The notes under the pieces: generated by a model
Databases searched by the model: none
Told to the model about the DNA's origin: nothing
Seen by the model: only the letters and a program-made list of their open reading frames with translations
Shown: positions 44,768 to 56,900 of the stretch, in pieces
Layout: every line of letters starts with the position of its first letter
How positions within the stretch are numbered: position 1 is the first letter of the stretch
NCBI GenBank assembly: GCA_036346225.1
Contig: JARFIW010001342.1
Location: 62,001-126,000, forward strand
Origin: Platerodrilus igneus
Lineage: Eukaryota > Arthropoda > Insecta > Coleoptera > Lycidae
Reading direction: 5' to 3'
Length of the DNA: 64,000 nt
Translations under genes and position numbers: made by a program

Positions 44768-45073
44768 AAGAGGCGTCACCATGGATCAATGTAGTAAACG
44801 TAAGACTACGAATCCCAAGGTCCTGGGTTCAAATCCCGACACGGCCGACTGCTTGAAAAATGGCAGGTGAGCATTTTTTACAAAGATTACGCCCTCGTTC
44901 GAATGAGAGGTTAAATGGAGGTCCCGTGTGTGAGTGTTGTCACGCACGTTAAAGATCCCTACCTTGCCTGGAACGGCAAGGGTTCGGCAAAATTCTAAAT
45001 TTCCAGGCAACAAAAACTCGCCACTTGGCCAATGTAGTACCTTTGGGTGGAGCATTGGAAATGTAAATGAACA
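44768..45073 (+). mobile_element. tRNA-derived SINE, full-length copy (SINE-B)
   Basis: Flanked by GTATATGAAG (44758-44767, 45074-45083). The head contains an A-box-like TGGATCAATGTAG and a good B box GGTTCAAATCC (44826-44836). A roughly 200-base body follows with CACGCACGTTAAAGATCCC, shared with SINE-A, and the 3' end is GGAAATGTAAATGAACA. The body resembles conserved central domains reported in invertebrate SINEs (the so-called Snail domain), which I recall but cannot check here. No poly(A) tail. Confidence 0.85.
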
Positions 45074-45596
45074 GTATATGAAGGGGGGTAAGCAGCCTGT
45101 GGCTGCCAAGTTCCCCCAGCACTTAAACATTTACCGATTTAATATTTTTTCCACTATAATTTTTCGCACAGTCAACATTATTTGCAGTTATTTCACAACC
45201 AACACCTGTAGTTGTTTATAATAATTATCAGATTTATCTGTGCTTATTTTTTCGTCATTGAGTTTTCCGTCTCAAAACTGGTTGGACACGTATCTGCATT
45301 TATTTATATTCTCAACTAGCCTACACAGTTCCCTGAAATTCTCACACAGCATGTATACAGCTCGGTTCCCTTTTTATTGTTTTCTAATTTTATGCCCTAT
45401 TTCACCGAGATTCAGTGACGGGGGTTAAGCAGCCTGTGGCTACCAAGATCCCCCAACACTTAGACATTTGCCGAATTAATAGTTTTCCAGTAAATCCTTT
45501 CACACAATTAACATTATTCGAGAATATTGCCCAACCAATTCTTGTAGTTGCTTATAATCATCATATTTAAGTACAATTACTTTCTTCGTCATTAAT

Positions 45597-48419
45597 TTAT
45601 CCATCTTAGGACTGGTTGGATGCGTACCTCCAATGACTTCTATTCTGAGCTAGCCTACATATCTCCCTGAAATTCATACAGCCTACATCTTTCACTATCA
45701 ATGTGTAGTAGTCTAACCTAGGTCTACCTCTTCTTCTCTTTTTCCTATCTCTGCTTCTAATATATTCCGCAGTATTCCCTCATGCCGTAGTATGTGACCT
45801 ATCATCCTATCTCTCCTATTTTTTACCGTTTTCCACATATTTTTTCCCCTACCATTTTTAGTACCTCTTCGTTCTTAACTTTGTCTGTCCATGATATCTT
45901 CATCATACGTCTGTAGCACCACATTTCAATGGCTTCTACCTTTTTCTTGTCCGCTTCTCCTACTGTCCAGGCTTCACAGCCGTACAGTGCTGTGCTCCAC
46001 ACATATGTTTTAAACAATCTTTTCCTTGTTTCTATGTATGTTGTCTTTGAACACAGTAGATGCTTTTTCTTGTTAAATGTAGTACGGCCTTGTGCTAATC
46101 TTTGTTTTATATCTTTTGTGCTTTTTCCATCTTGCGTTATTTAACTTCCTACGTAGCAGAAATCCTTAACCTCTTGTAAGTTCTCGTTACCTATTTGTAT
46201 TCTTGTTTTTGATTTATTATTCTCTCTTTTGCATACTAGAACTTTAGTTTTATTTTTGTTAATTTTCATACTATAGCCCTCCGTTAGAACTGTTTCCATT
46301 TCGTTAAGAGCAGCTTCTAACTCTTCTTTGCTAGATGGTACTACTGCTATATCATCTGCAAATCTAAGCATATCAACCTTTTGTCCCTGCATATTAATTC
46401 CAAATGTCTTCCTGCATTTGACAGTATTCATTGCCTCTTCAATGTACAAGTTAAAAATTAATGGGGATAGGGCACATCCCTGTCTCACCCCTTTCCTAAT
46501 GTTTACTTCTCTACGTTCCTGCTCTAATTCTATTACTGCTGTTTGCTCTTTGTATAAACTATGTACTATTCGTCTATCCCTATAACTCATTCCAATCTTT
46601 TTGAGTATTTCGAACATTTTTTTCCATTTTACATTGTCGAATGCTTTTTCCAGATCTACAAACCCTATATACACGCTTTTCCCTTTTTCTATTGCTTTCT
46701 CCATTATCACTCTCAGAGCTAAAATAGCATCCCGTGTTCCCATGTTTCGCATAAACCCAAATTGGTCTTCTCCTAGTATTTCTTCAGCCCGTTTTTCCAC
46801 TCTTCTTTGTACAATTCTAGTTAATATTTTTGACACGTGTGCTGTCAAACTTATTGTTTGAAAATTTTCACATCTACCAGCGCCTTTCTTTTTTTGGTAT
46901 AGTTACTATGATGTTACGTTTGAAATATTTGGGTATCTCGCCTGTTTCATACATATAGCTTACAAGTTGGAAGAGACGTTCTGTTACTGCATGTCCAGTG
47001 GCTTTTAGAGTTTCTGCTTGCACCTTATCTGTACACGGCGCCTTACGATTTTTCAGACCCTTTATTGCTAATTCAAACTCATCTCTAAGTATAGGACATC
47101 CCAGGTCATCATTTTCAATGTCTGATTCCTGTTCTAATGCAGTTAGTTCCTCCCCTGCATATAAATTGTCTTTATATTCTTGCCATCTACCCACTTTTCT
47201 ACATTTTCTATAATGATGTTTCCTCCCGCATCCCTTATATTTTTGCTATACGCTTTTATATCCTTAAATTGATTCTAATTAGTTTGTATGCTTCATCTGT
47301 CTTTCCTACTTCCATCTTAGCTTGTACCTCTTTGCAGTTTTCATCAATCTTTTGTTCTTTAGCTTTTCTGCATTTGCGAATAATTTCCCATTTTATGGCT
47401 TTGTATCTTTGTTTTCCTGTTTCGTCTGATTTATTTTTGTATTTTCTTCTTTTTTCTATTAAATTCAGGATATCCTTTGTTATCCATGGTTTCTTATTTT
47501 CTTTTTGTGTATACCCCAGAATATCTAAGGCCGCCATGTCTAGGCTGGATTTAATGTTATTCCATTTGGTTTCTACTTCCTTAGTATAATATATTTTCTC
47601 GTTATCTTTGAGCAATTCATTTGACTTTTTTTCGAATCTTTCTTGAATATCTTTATCTTTTAGTTTCTCTACGTCCAAATGCCGTTTTCCGTTCCTTTTT
47701 TTCAAATTTTTAAATTTTAAGTGCGGCCTTCATAATTACTATGTTGTGGTCAGTGTTGATATCTGCTTCTGGGTAGCTTCTACAGTCTTTTACTTGATTC
47801 CTAAACCGTTGTCTAACAAGAATGTAATCTATTTGATATCTTCCTATATCTCCTGGCATCTTCCACGTATATCGTCTTCTAGCATGATGTTGAAATAATG
47901 TGTTTGTGATGATTAAATTGTTCTTGTTGCAAAATTCTACCAACCTATTTCCTCTGTCGTTTCTCGTGCCTAGACCAAATAAACCTACTACCGCTCCTTC
48001 CCTACCCTCACCTACCAGTGCATTAAAATACCCCGTAATTATTAAATTTTCGTGTCCTTTTACGTATCTTAATATGGCTTCGATATCTTTGTAGATTGCT
48101 TCTACCTCTTCGTCACTGTAGCTGGAGGTGGGCATGTATACTTGTATTATTCCTGTGTTTACCGGTTTAGATTCTAATCTAACCATGAGTACTCTTTCGT
48201 TCTTTTGTAAGCAATTTTCTACACAGTATCCTATCTTTTTCCGCATAACTATTCCCACACCCGAATTTCCTTCCACTGCTCCTGTATGAATTACCCTGAA
48301 GTCTCCACTCCAAAAATCCCCCCCATATCTGGCCACCAAACTTCGCTGATCCCTACTATGTCTATTGATAATCTATTCATTTCGATTTTTAGGTTCTCTA
48401 GCTTACCTACTTGCTTCAT
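45597..48419 (-). pseudogene. RTE-3 endonuclease/reverse transcriptase
   Basis: Starts at an ATG at 48419. The endonuclease is largely open (48339-47710), with GVGIVMRKKIG, MPTSSYSDEEVEAIY and MPGDIGRYQIDYILV. The linker (47705-47256) and reverse transcriptase (46848-46141) follow, with GEDQFGFMRN, VDLEKAFDNVKW, RQGCALSP and FADD. The C-terminal section is partly open (46017-45823). Fewer frame breaks than RTE-1 or RTE-2, but at least five remain. Confidence 0.88.
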
Positions 48420-48869
48420 ACTTCTAACATTCCATGCTCCGACTCGCAAAATGTTCCCGACTCTTATTTTTAAGTTTCCGATCGCATCCCCCGAAGTAGT
48501 CTCCTCCCGGAGATCCGAATGGGGGGACTATTTTAACTCCAGAATCTTTTACCCCAAAGAATGCCATCATTTTATTATAATTTAGGTACACTGTGTACTT
48601 GGGAGGTAATGTGGTGGTTTCCCGTTGCCTTCCACATCGCAGTAGTGTGTCTTAGACTGCCATACCGACTCCTATGGTCTCTGCCAATCTAAGTACCGAA
48701 AGAGCCGCTGCCCTCTTTCGGGGACCTGTCTTAGTCTGGTTCCTCACTAACGACCCTACTACTTTGGTTGGATCTGTAGTTTGGCTCTTTAGCTCATTAG
48801 AACACGCAAGCCATTTCACCTGTTCTAGTAATCTAGAACTTCGGCAAGGTGCAGGTCCATTCGAAATGG

Positions 48870-48992
48870 TTTGTTATTAGGCGCAATAATATTTCTTATT
48901 TTTCTTATATCACTATTGAGTTCTGGTTTATCATTATGTTTTATCTTACGATTTATTGCTCCGTTGATTTTGTGTATTCTGCCGGTTTTCAT
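48870..48992 (-). pseudogene. Jok-1 ORF1, N-terminal piece
   Basis: The ATG at 48992-48990 opens MKTGRIHKINGAINRK and continues to the RTE-3 target duplication, then on to 44210 in the same frame. An in-frame stop lies upstream of the ATG, so this start is the likely one. The region upstream (48993 to about 49200) would be the 5' UTR. Confidence 0.7.
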
Positions 48993-48999
48993 AAAGTTA

Positions 49000-49530
49000 G
49001 TAGCTGCAGGTTGTTATTGTTTATGCACTAGTTTTAACTAATTAACTTACAACTATAATTATAACTGCACTACATTATGGACTAATGATATACACTAAAT
49101 ATTAAAACTAATGATTGTTTTTATTATGCAAACTAATTGATATTGAAATATTGATATATTGAAACAATAATAATATTGAATACAAAAAACAGAACAAAAA
49201 AATTCTAATTTATGTACATAATACCTAGTGTGTAATGTTAACTAATTGGACAAAATTAATTAATATATCCACATTTTTATGTCTCACTACTAATAGGCAC
49301 CTAGATGTATACACCTGTATGTGCCAGGAAAAATGGTGTAATTTAATACAATTTAATTAATTTCATTTCAATTAAATTTTGTACTTGGTTTAGAAAATAA
49401 ATCAAAACTTCCCGATACTCAAATTTAAAGCAGAGTTTAAAGACAAGGTTACAGGGTCAGGCCACAATTAGTGAATGGGTATAATGATTTTACAAGAATC
49501 AGATTAAATACAAAACTGTCTAAAAAGGCC
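49000..49530. other. Boundary region between Jok-1 5' UTR and Jok-2 3' UTR
   Basis: AT-rich non-coding sequence with many TAAT/ATTA words. Jok-2's coding region ends at 49531 and Jok-1's begins at 48992. I cannot see a poly(A) or repeat tail that fixes the junction. Confidence 0.4.
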
Positions 49531-52460
49531 TTATGCTGTGAGATCCGCAAAACTATCCTGATTGTTCAGTGTAAATATTTTGCTGTGTTTGTTAAATAGT
49601 TTAAGGTTGCGTATTTCTTTAATATAGTTTGGTAGGCAATTGTAAAACTTGGGGGCCAGGTAGTTCATAAATTTTAGATTAAATGTTCTGGCACTGCTTG
49701 GTATTGTTAGGTGTTTGTTATGTTTTCCTCTTGTGTGGTGTGTATGATTTATATAGTTTCTGAGATTATCCTTTTTTGTGTGTATAACTACAGACAGAAA
49801 GAATGTAGATGCATGAAATGCTACAAACGTCTTCGTTGTATAACAATTTAGTTGGGAACCTACCCTGCTTTTTAAACATAACTCTAAGTAAGTATTTTGT
49901 ATTTTAAACAGTGGATTGATGTTGGACCTATAGGTTCCACCCCAGGCGACAATACCATAAGTAAGCAGGCTCTCTGCAAGCGATTTGTAGAGGACAATTA
50001 ACATATTTTTCGAAAGAAATTCTCTTAATTGGTAGAATTTATATACCAGAAAACGTACTCTTTGAATTAAATATGTGATATGTTCTTTCCATTTTAGGTG
50101 TTTGTCAATCAAGACACCGAGGTATTTTATTTTTGATACTGCTAAAATTCTGGTTTTGTGGACATAATTAAGTTGGATGAAATTAAATGTAGGTCTGTTT
50201 TTCTCTGTTATTGTGAAAGCAATGTAGCTTGTCTTGTCAAAATTTATTGTCAACAAGTGTGTGTCTAGCCAATTTTTAATTTTTAACATATCTTCTGCGA
50301 CTGTACGTTGTGTTTCGTCCCATGAATCGCTCGAACAAACCAATGCCGTGTCGTCGGCATAAGATATTAACTTGCCTTTAATGTCCAGTTTTTGTAATTC
50401 ATTTATGTATATTATGAACAATAGTGGGCGTAGGATTGTACCTTGCGAGACACCAGTTTGTATTTCAAGGGGATCACTCAAGACATTGTTTATTTTAAGA
50501 TATTGTTGACAGTTGTTAAGATAGTTTGAGAAAAGTTTAAGTACGATGCCACGGATGCCATAGCGCTCAAGAACTTCTATAAGTAGTTGGTGTGAGACTG
50601 TATCAAAAGCTTTCGCTAAGTCTATGAACACAGCAATGCTTTTTTTTACCAGAGTTTAAACTGTTGGTTATTTCTGCTACTAAAGCGTAGATAGCATCAA
50701 TGGTATTGGCTCCCTCAGTAAAACCATATTGGTTCGTGGATGATACTTTAAAAGAGTTGGTTAGCCTTGTTTTTAGACATTTTTCTAAGATTTTTGCAAA
50801 GTTGTTAATTAGACTAATGGGGCGGTAGTTCTGAATTTTATGCTTTTCCACCAGCTTTAAAAATTGGAATCACAATTGCTTCTTTAAAATAGCTTGGCAC
50901 TATGCCTGTGTCGAAGATTAGATTCATGATGTGAGTTAGCGGTTTAGCAATCATCTGGTTCGCGATCTTTATTAGTTTCCTGGATATGCCATCTTTACCT
51001 GCAGCACTATTGCTATTTAAACTCGCAATGTGTAATACTATTTCAGTCTACGTTACAGGCCTGAGAAAGATAGAAGCATCAATATTATAGTTTGAAATGG
51101 GACTATTTTGTTCAGGGGGAGGTTTAATGTTTTGTTGCATTTTCGTTCCTATATTGATATAATAAGCATTGCAGTAGTTGGCCATTTGCACGTCACTACT
51201 AAATTCGCGTTCCTGATCATCAGTGATTGTATAGTTCACTTTTTGTTTATCTAATTTCCCATTTGTGGCTTCGTTAATAATGTTATATATTTTTTTGAGG
51301 TCGTGTTTGTTATCATTGATTAGATTCTTGTAGTAACTGTATTTTTGTTTCTTCAGTAGCGCATTCAGCCTATTTCTGTATGCTATATATTCTAGTTTTA
51401 AATTTGGGTTGTTGCTTTTATATAATTTCTTTTTCAGAGCATCTCTGTGTTTAATGGATGTTATTAGACTCATGGTGATCCATTTGCTTTTCTTTTGTAA
51501 GGGCTTTTTATGTACTTGAGTTATGTTGGTTGAGTGTTGTAGAGTTTTTTTAAAATCACTAATGAAATGTTGTGTAGCCTTATTTGGGTCGGTAGCTTCA
51601 AGAACCTTTTCCCATTTCTGAGATGATAGTTCATTTATGAAGTGGTTGTAGTCTATTACTTCTTTATATACAGAGTTGACTTTTTTATTTGTATTAAGTT
51701 TAGGTGCTTTGTTTATATTCAGCATAATAGGATAGTGATCTGTGATTCCAGTTTCCAGTATATAAGTTGTGAAGTGCAACTTTTCCCTAATCTGTTTATA
51801 TTTGATGAAAAGGTGGCCAATGCAGGACGAAGATTCGTCCGTAATCCTAGTGGGAAGAGTAATATACGGAAAGAATCCATTTTCACTAAAAGCATTTAGA
51901 TATTCGTTAACATAATTGTCGTGACTATTATTAATGTTTATATTAACGTCGCCAGTAAAAATTTCAGTTTCTTCATTAGTAGTTTCTTCTAAAAAGATCC
52001 TTAGGTCATCAATAAATAAGTTTTCCCTGATAGGTGGGGGTTTATAAGCTGCTATAATACCAAAAGATAATTTATCCTGTCTTAAAATGATTCTACTAAT
52101 TGTAACCTGACTCTGGTTTAACCTTTTATGTGAGACTTGGACATTCAATAAAGTATTTATGAATATTATAATGCCATCATTTCTGTTGTAATTTGCATTA
52201 TTATAATATGTGTCAAAACCTGGTAAATTAAATTGCTTTTCCGAAATTAGTTGAAAACATTCACTCTAAACAACTATATCACAATAGTATAGTTCATATA
52301 ACTGAAAACAAGCAATCAAATTATCAAAATTTTGTTTTTTACTCCTAATGTTTAAATGAAATATAGTTAAAACTTTATTATTAAGAGTAACCTGTTGTTT
52401 CAAAGTTTCCTCGTTTACATAAAGACCCGCCCGTCCTATTTCCACTTTTTCTGACTCATC
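49531..52460 (-). pseudogene. Jok-2 ORF2: endonuclease and reverse transcriptase
   Basis: Minus strand. The endonuclease begins near 52460 with FHLNIRSKKQNFDNL. After a stop it continues in a long open stretch (52148-51048) with GDVNININN, IGHLFIKYKQI and TDHYPIMLNI. The reverse transcriptase starts near 50960 and is open from 50851 (NYRPISLINNFAKILEK) and from 50631 (DLAKAFDTVSH, SQGTILRPLLF, YADDTALVC), ending at 49531 with FADLTA. Breaks occur near 52270, 51050, 50850 and 50640. The layout and the zinc-finger ORF1 suggest the CR1/L2 side of the Jockey group. Confidence 0.85.
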
Positions 52461-52487
52461 GTATTACCTCCTGTGATAAATTGAAAT

Positions 52488-53610
52488 TTATAAATGAGTA
52501 CTATAGTCTATTTTACTTTTCAGCACTTCCACTTGGTATTTGAAACTTGGAGATTCAGGGTCTGTGGCTGCGTGCGTTACACAATGGTTTAAATTATATT
52601 TGTTATTTGCCATTTCGCAGTTTGTACATTTATAATGCGTTTTTGAACACTTGGATTTATCATTATCAGTTCCTGCACAAAATTCACACACTGCTTTATT
52701 ATTACATGTATTTGCTTTGTGAAAGAATCCATGGCAATTGAAACACTTGGTGAGGCTTATGTCTTCAAAAACTACGCAGTGGTTCCATTCTATAAAAACT
52801 TTTTTTTGTAATATGAATTTGTGATATAGCCCAGCAGAGCATTCTGCATAAATTGTGGATGGCCTATTTGGTTTTTCCTGAATGTACGTAATATTAAATT
52901 CATCGTTTTCATGTATCCAAGGGTTCTGCTTACGTAAGCAGTCCTTAATTTGTTCGCTATTCAGTTTGCCATCGTAGTTAATGATTTTTATTCTCGGTCT
53001 CCGCATCTTAGAGGTTGAGACGTCATATTTATCTTCTAGTTTACTAATAACGGCCTGTTTTAAGAGGTCAACTTCCTGTTTGGTTGTACATTTAATATCA
53101 TATTGCAGTTGTTATTTACTCTCAGATTTTTTATACAAACTTTGACATCAGCTGGTTTCATATGCTGCAACATGTTGATGTTTGTTTTCGTTTTGTCCTG
53201 ACTTGGTTTCGGGCATATAATTAGGTTCGGAACATTCTCATTTACAACGGGTGCTGTCTGTTTGGTCATATAAGCATAAGATTTATCGCTGTGACCAACA
53301 CCCTTATTGGAATTATTAGTTTCCAGGTCATCAAGTTGTTTTTTTAATAAGTTTATAATTTCATTTTTTTCCGTTATGATTGCGTTCTTACTTTCGATAA
53401 AGTCGTTAAGTAGCTTGTGGGTTTGAAAATTTTCACAATTAATACAGTGAAATTTCAAGACTCTGCCGCCACGTAATTCTGAAACTTTTACTTCAGAGGA
53501 TGACAGCCCCCGCACGCTCTACATATAAGATTTCCACAAACACCACAGTTAAAAATCTCCTTCTGTTTAGTTTCTTTGCACAAAGCACATTGCATATTTG
53601 AGGTTATGAT
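52488..53610 (-). pseudogene. Jok-2 ORF1: PHD-like finger, coiled coil and zinc knuckles
   Basis: It starts near 53595 with MQCALCKETKQKEIFNC and a run of cysteines (CX2C...CX2C...CX2C, then H) that looks like a PHD-type finger, as known for CR1-group ORF1 proteins. After a frame change near 53515 comes a coiled-coil-like region (KNEIINLLKKQLDDLE) to 53060. A last open part (53006-52488) has an RNA-recognition-like fold region and CFNCHGFFHKANTC, CEFCAGTDNDKSKC and CTNC zinc-knuckle-like motifs. Frame breaks near 53515 and 53040 make it a pseudogene. Confidence 0.75.
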
Positions 53611-53741
53611 CACTAATTTGTTTTCCAAAGGACTTTTTATTGAAAACGTATAATACTACTAAAAGTTATCGCGAATTCGACACGGTAACTTGAGGCACGT
53701 CATACGCTTTTGGTATCTCGAATGCGACTGATCGGACGAGC

Positions 53742-53909
53742 GCTGAAGTTTAAAATATTCTACCTTATCATTTAATTAAATTATTACATTTTGATTACCC
53801 ATGATAAAACACATCTATACTATATATTGTAATTTTAGTCTGTCTACAAATTCGTTTATCAAAAACAGGATGGGCATCAATGTTATGAACATTATAATAA
53901 TGGCATGGC
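53742..53909. other. Short spacer between Jok-2 flank and RTE-2
   Basis: AT-rich sequence with no gene. It begins right after the 13 bases shared with the edge of the 5S-like fragment. Confidence 0.4.
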
Positions 53910-53920
53910 ATCCAAATAAG

Positions 53921-56900
53921 CCATTTCGAATGGACCTGCACCTTGCCGAAGTTCTAGATTACTAGAACAGGTGAAATGGCTTGCGTGTTCTAAGGAGCTA
54001 AGGAGCCAAACTACAGGTCCAACCAAAGTAGTAGGGTCGTTAGTGAGGAACCAGACTAAGACAGGTCCCCGAAAGAGGGCAGCGGCTCTTTCGGTACTTA
54101 GATTGGCAGAGACCATAGGGGTCGGTATGGCAGTCTAAGACACACTACCGCGATGTGGAAGGCAACGGAAACCACCACATTACTTCCCAAGTACACAGCG
54201 TACTTAAATTGTAACAAACATGATGGCATTCTCTGGGGTAAAGGATTCCGGAGTTAAAATAGTCCCCCATTCAAATCTCCGGGAGGGGACTACTTCGAAG
54301 GATGCGATCGGAAAGTTAAAAATAAGAGTCGGGAACATTCTGCGAGTCGGAGCATGGAATGTTAGAAGTATGAAGTAAGTAGGTAAGCTAGAGAACCTAA
54401 AAATCGAAATGAATAGGTTATCACTAGACATAGTAGGGCTCAGCGAAGTTCGATGGCCAGAGGCGGGGGATTTTTGGAGTGGAGACTTCAGGGTAATTCC
54501 TAAAGGAGCAGAGGAAGGAAATTTGGGCGTGGCGATAGTTATGCGGAAAAAGATAGGATACTGTCTAGAAAATTAATTACAAAAGAACGCATGAGTACTC
54601 ATGGTTAGATTAGAATCTAAACCGGTAAACACAGTAATAATACAAGTATACATGCCCACCTCTAGCTACAGTGACGAAGAGGTAGAAGTCATCTACAAAG
54701 ATATTGAAGACATATTAAGATACGTAAAAGGACATGAAAATTTAATAATTATGGGGGATTTTAATGCCGTGGTAGGTGAGGGTAGGGAAGGAGCGGTAGT
54801 AGGTTTATTTGGTTTAGGCACGAGAAACGACAGGGGAAATAGGCTGGTAGAATTTGCGACAAGAACAATTTAATCATCACAAACACATTATTTCAACATC
54901 ATGCTAGAATACGATATACGTGGAAGATGCCAGGAGATATAGGAAGATATCAAATAGATTACATTCTTGTTAGACAACGGTTTAGGAATCAAGTAAAAGA
55001 CTGCAGAAGCTACCCAGAAGCAGATATAGATACTGACCACAACATCGTAATTATGAAGGCCGCACTTAAATTTAAGAATGTGAAAAAGAGAAACGGAAAA
55101 AGACACTTGGACTTAGAGAAACTAAAAGATAAAGATATTCAAGAAAGGTTCGAAAAAAAGTCAAATGAATTGCTCAAAGATGTCGGGAAAATATCTGATA
55201 CTAAAGAAGTAGAAACAGAATGGAATAACATAAAATGCACCCTAGAAATGGCGGCCAGAGATATTCTGCGGTATACACAAATACAAAATAAGATACCATG
55301 GATAACAAAGGATATCCTGAATTTAATAGAAGAAAGACGAAAATGCAAAAATAAATCAGACGAAACAGGAAAACAAAGATACAAAGCCATAAAATGGGAA
55401 ATTATTTGCAAATGCAGGAAAGGTAAATAAGAATGGATTGATGAAAAGTGCAAAGAGGTACAAACTAAGATGGAAGTAGGTAAGACAGATGGAGCATACA
55501 AACTAATTAGAATCAATTTTAGGGATATAAAAGCGTATAGCAAAAATATAAGGGACGCGTGAGGAAACGTCATTATAGAAAATGTTGAGAAAGTGGGTAG
55601 ATAGCAAGAATATATAGAGAATTTATATGCAGGAGAGGAACTAACTGCATTAGAACAGGAATCAGACATTGAAAATGATGATTTGGGATATCCTATACTT
55701 AGAGATGAGTTTGAATTAGCATTAAAGGGTCTGAAAAATGGTAAGGCGCCAGGTACAGATAAGGTGCAAGCAGAAACTCTAAAAGGCGCTGGACATGCAG
55801 TAACAGAACGTTTCTTCCAACTTGTAAGCAATATGTATGAGACAGGCGAGATACCCAAAGATTTCAAACGTAACATCATAGTAACTATACCAAAAAAGAA
55901 AGGCGTGGATAAATGTGAAAATTTTCGAACATATAAGTTTGACAGCACACGTGTCAAAAATATTAACTAGAATTGTACAAAGACGAATGGAAAAACGGGC
56001 TGAAGAAATACTAGGAGAAGACCAATTTGGGTTTATGCGAAATAAGGGAACACGGGAGGCTATTTTAGCTCTGAGAGTGATAATGGAGGAAACAGTAGAA
56101 AAAGGGAAAGCGTGTATATAGGGTTTGTAGATCTGGAAAAAACATTCGACAATGTATAATGGAAAAAAATGTTCGAAATACTCAAAAAGATTGGAATGAG
56201 TTATAGAGATAGACGAATAGTACATAGCTTATACAAAGAGCAAACAGCAGTAATAGAATTAGAGCAGGAACGTAGAGAAGTAAACATTAGGAAAGGGATA
56301 AGACAGGGATGTGCCCTACCCCCATTGATTTTTAACTTGTACATAGAAGAGGCAATGAATACGGTCAAATGCAGGAAGACATTTGAAATTACTAGGCAGG
56401 GACAAAAAATTGATATGCTTAGATTTGCAGATGATATAGCTGTATTAGAGTTTAGCAAGGAAAAGTTAGAAGCTGCTCTTAATGAAATGGAAGCGGTTCT
56501 AGCAGAGAGATACGGTATGAAAATTAACAAAACTTAAAACTAAAGTACTAATATGCAAAGGAGGGAAAATAAATTAAAAACAAGAATACCAGTATGTAAC
56601 ACGAACTTACAAGAGGTTAAGGATTTCTGCTACCTAGGAAGCCAAATAACGCAAGATGGGAAAAGCACAAAAGATGTAAAACAAAGATTAGCACAAGGTC
56701 GTGCTACATTTAACAAGAAAAAGCGACTACTGTGTGCAAAGACAACAAACATAGAAACAAGGAAAAGATTGCTTAAAACATATGTGTGGAGCACAGCACT
56801 GTACGGCTGTGAAGCCTGGACAGTAGGAGAAACGGACAAGAAAAAGGCAGAAGCCTTTGAAATGTGGTGCTACAGATGTATGATGAAGATATCATGGATA

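Larger units (their letters stand above)
44211..48869 (-). mobile_element. RTE-3: full-length RTE-like copy inside Jok-1 ORF1
   Basis: Target duplication TTTGTTATT (44202-44210, 48870-48878). On the minus strand it begins CCATTTCGAATGG (48869 downward) and ends in a (GAT)n-type tail at 44211. Same 5' region, endonuclease, reverse transcriptase and 3' duplication pattern as RTE-1 and RTE-2. A SINE (44768-45073) lies in its 3' region. The 5' pairing pattern is kept except for one substitution in the second P2 strand (CAGATCC). Confidence 0.92.

Noticed and set aside
44826..44836. A possible tRNA gene from a strong B box
   Set aside because: The downstream 200-base body and the 10-base duplication show a SINE. 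No cloverleaf or discriminator end can be drawn.
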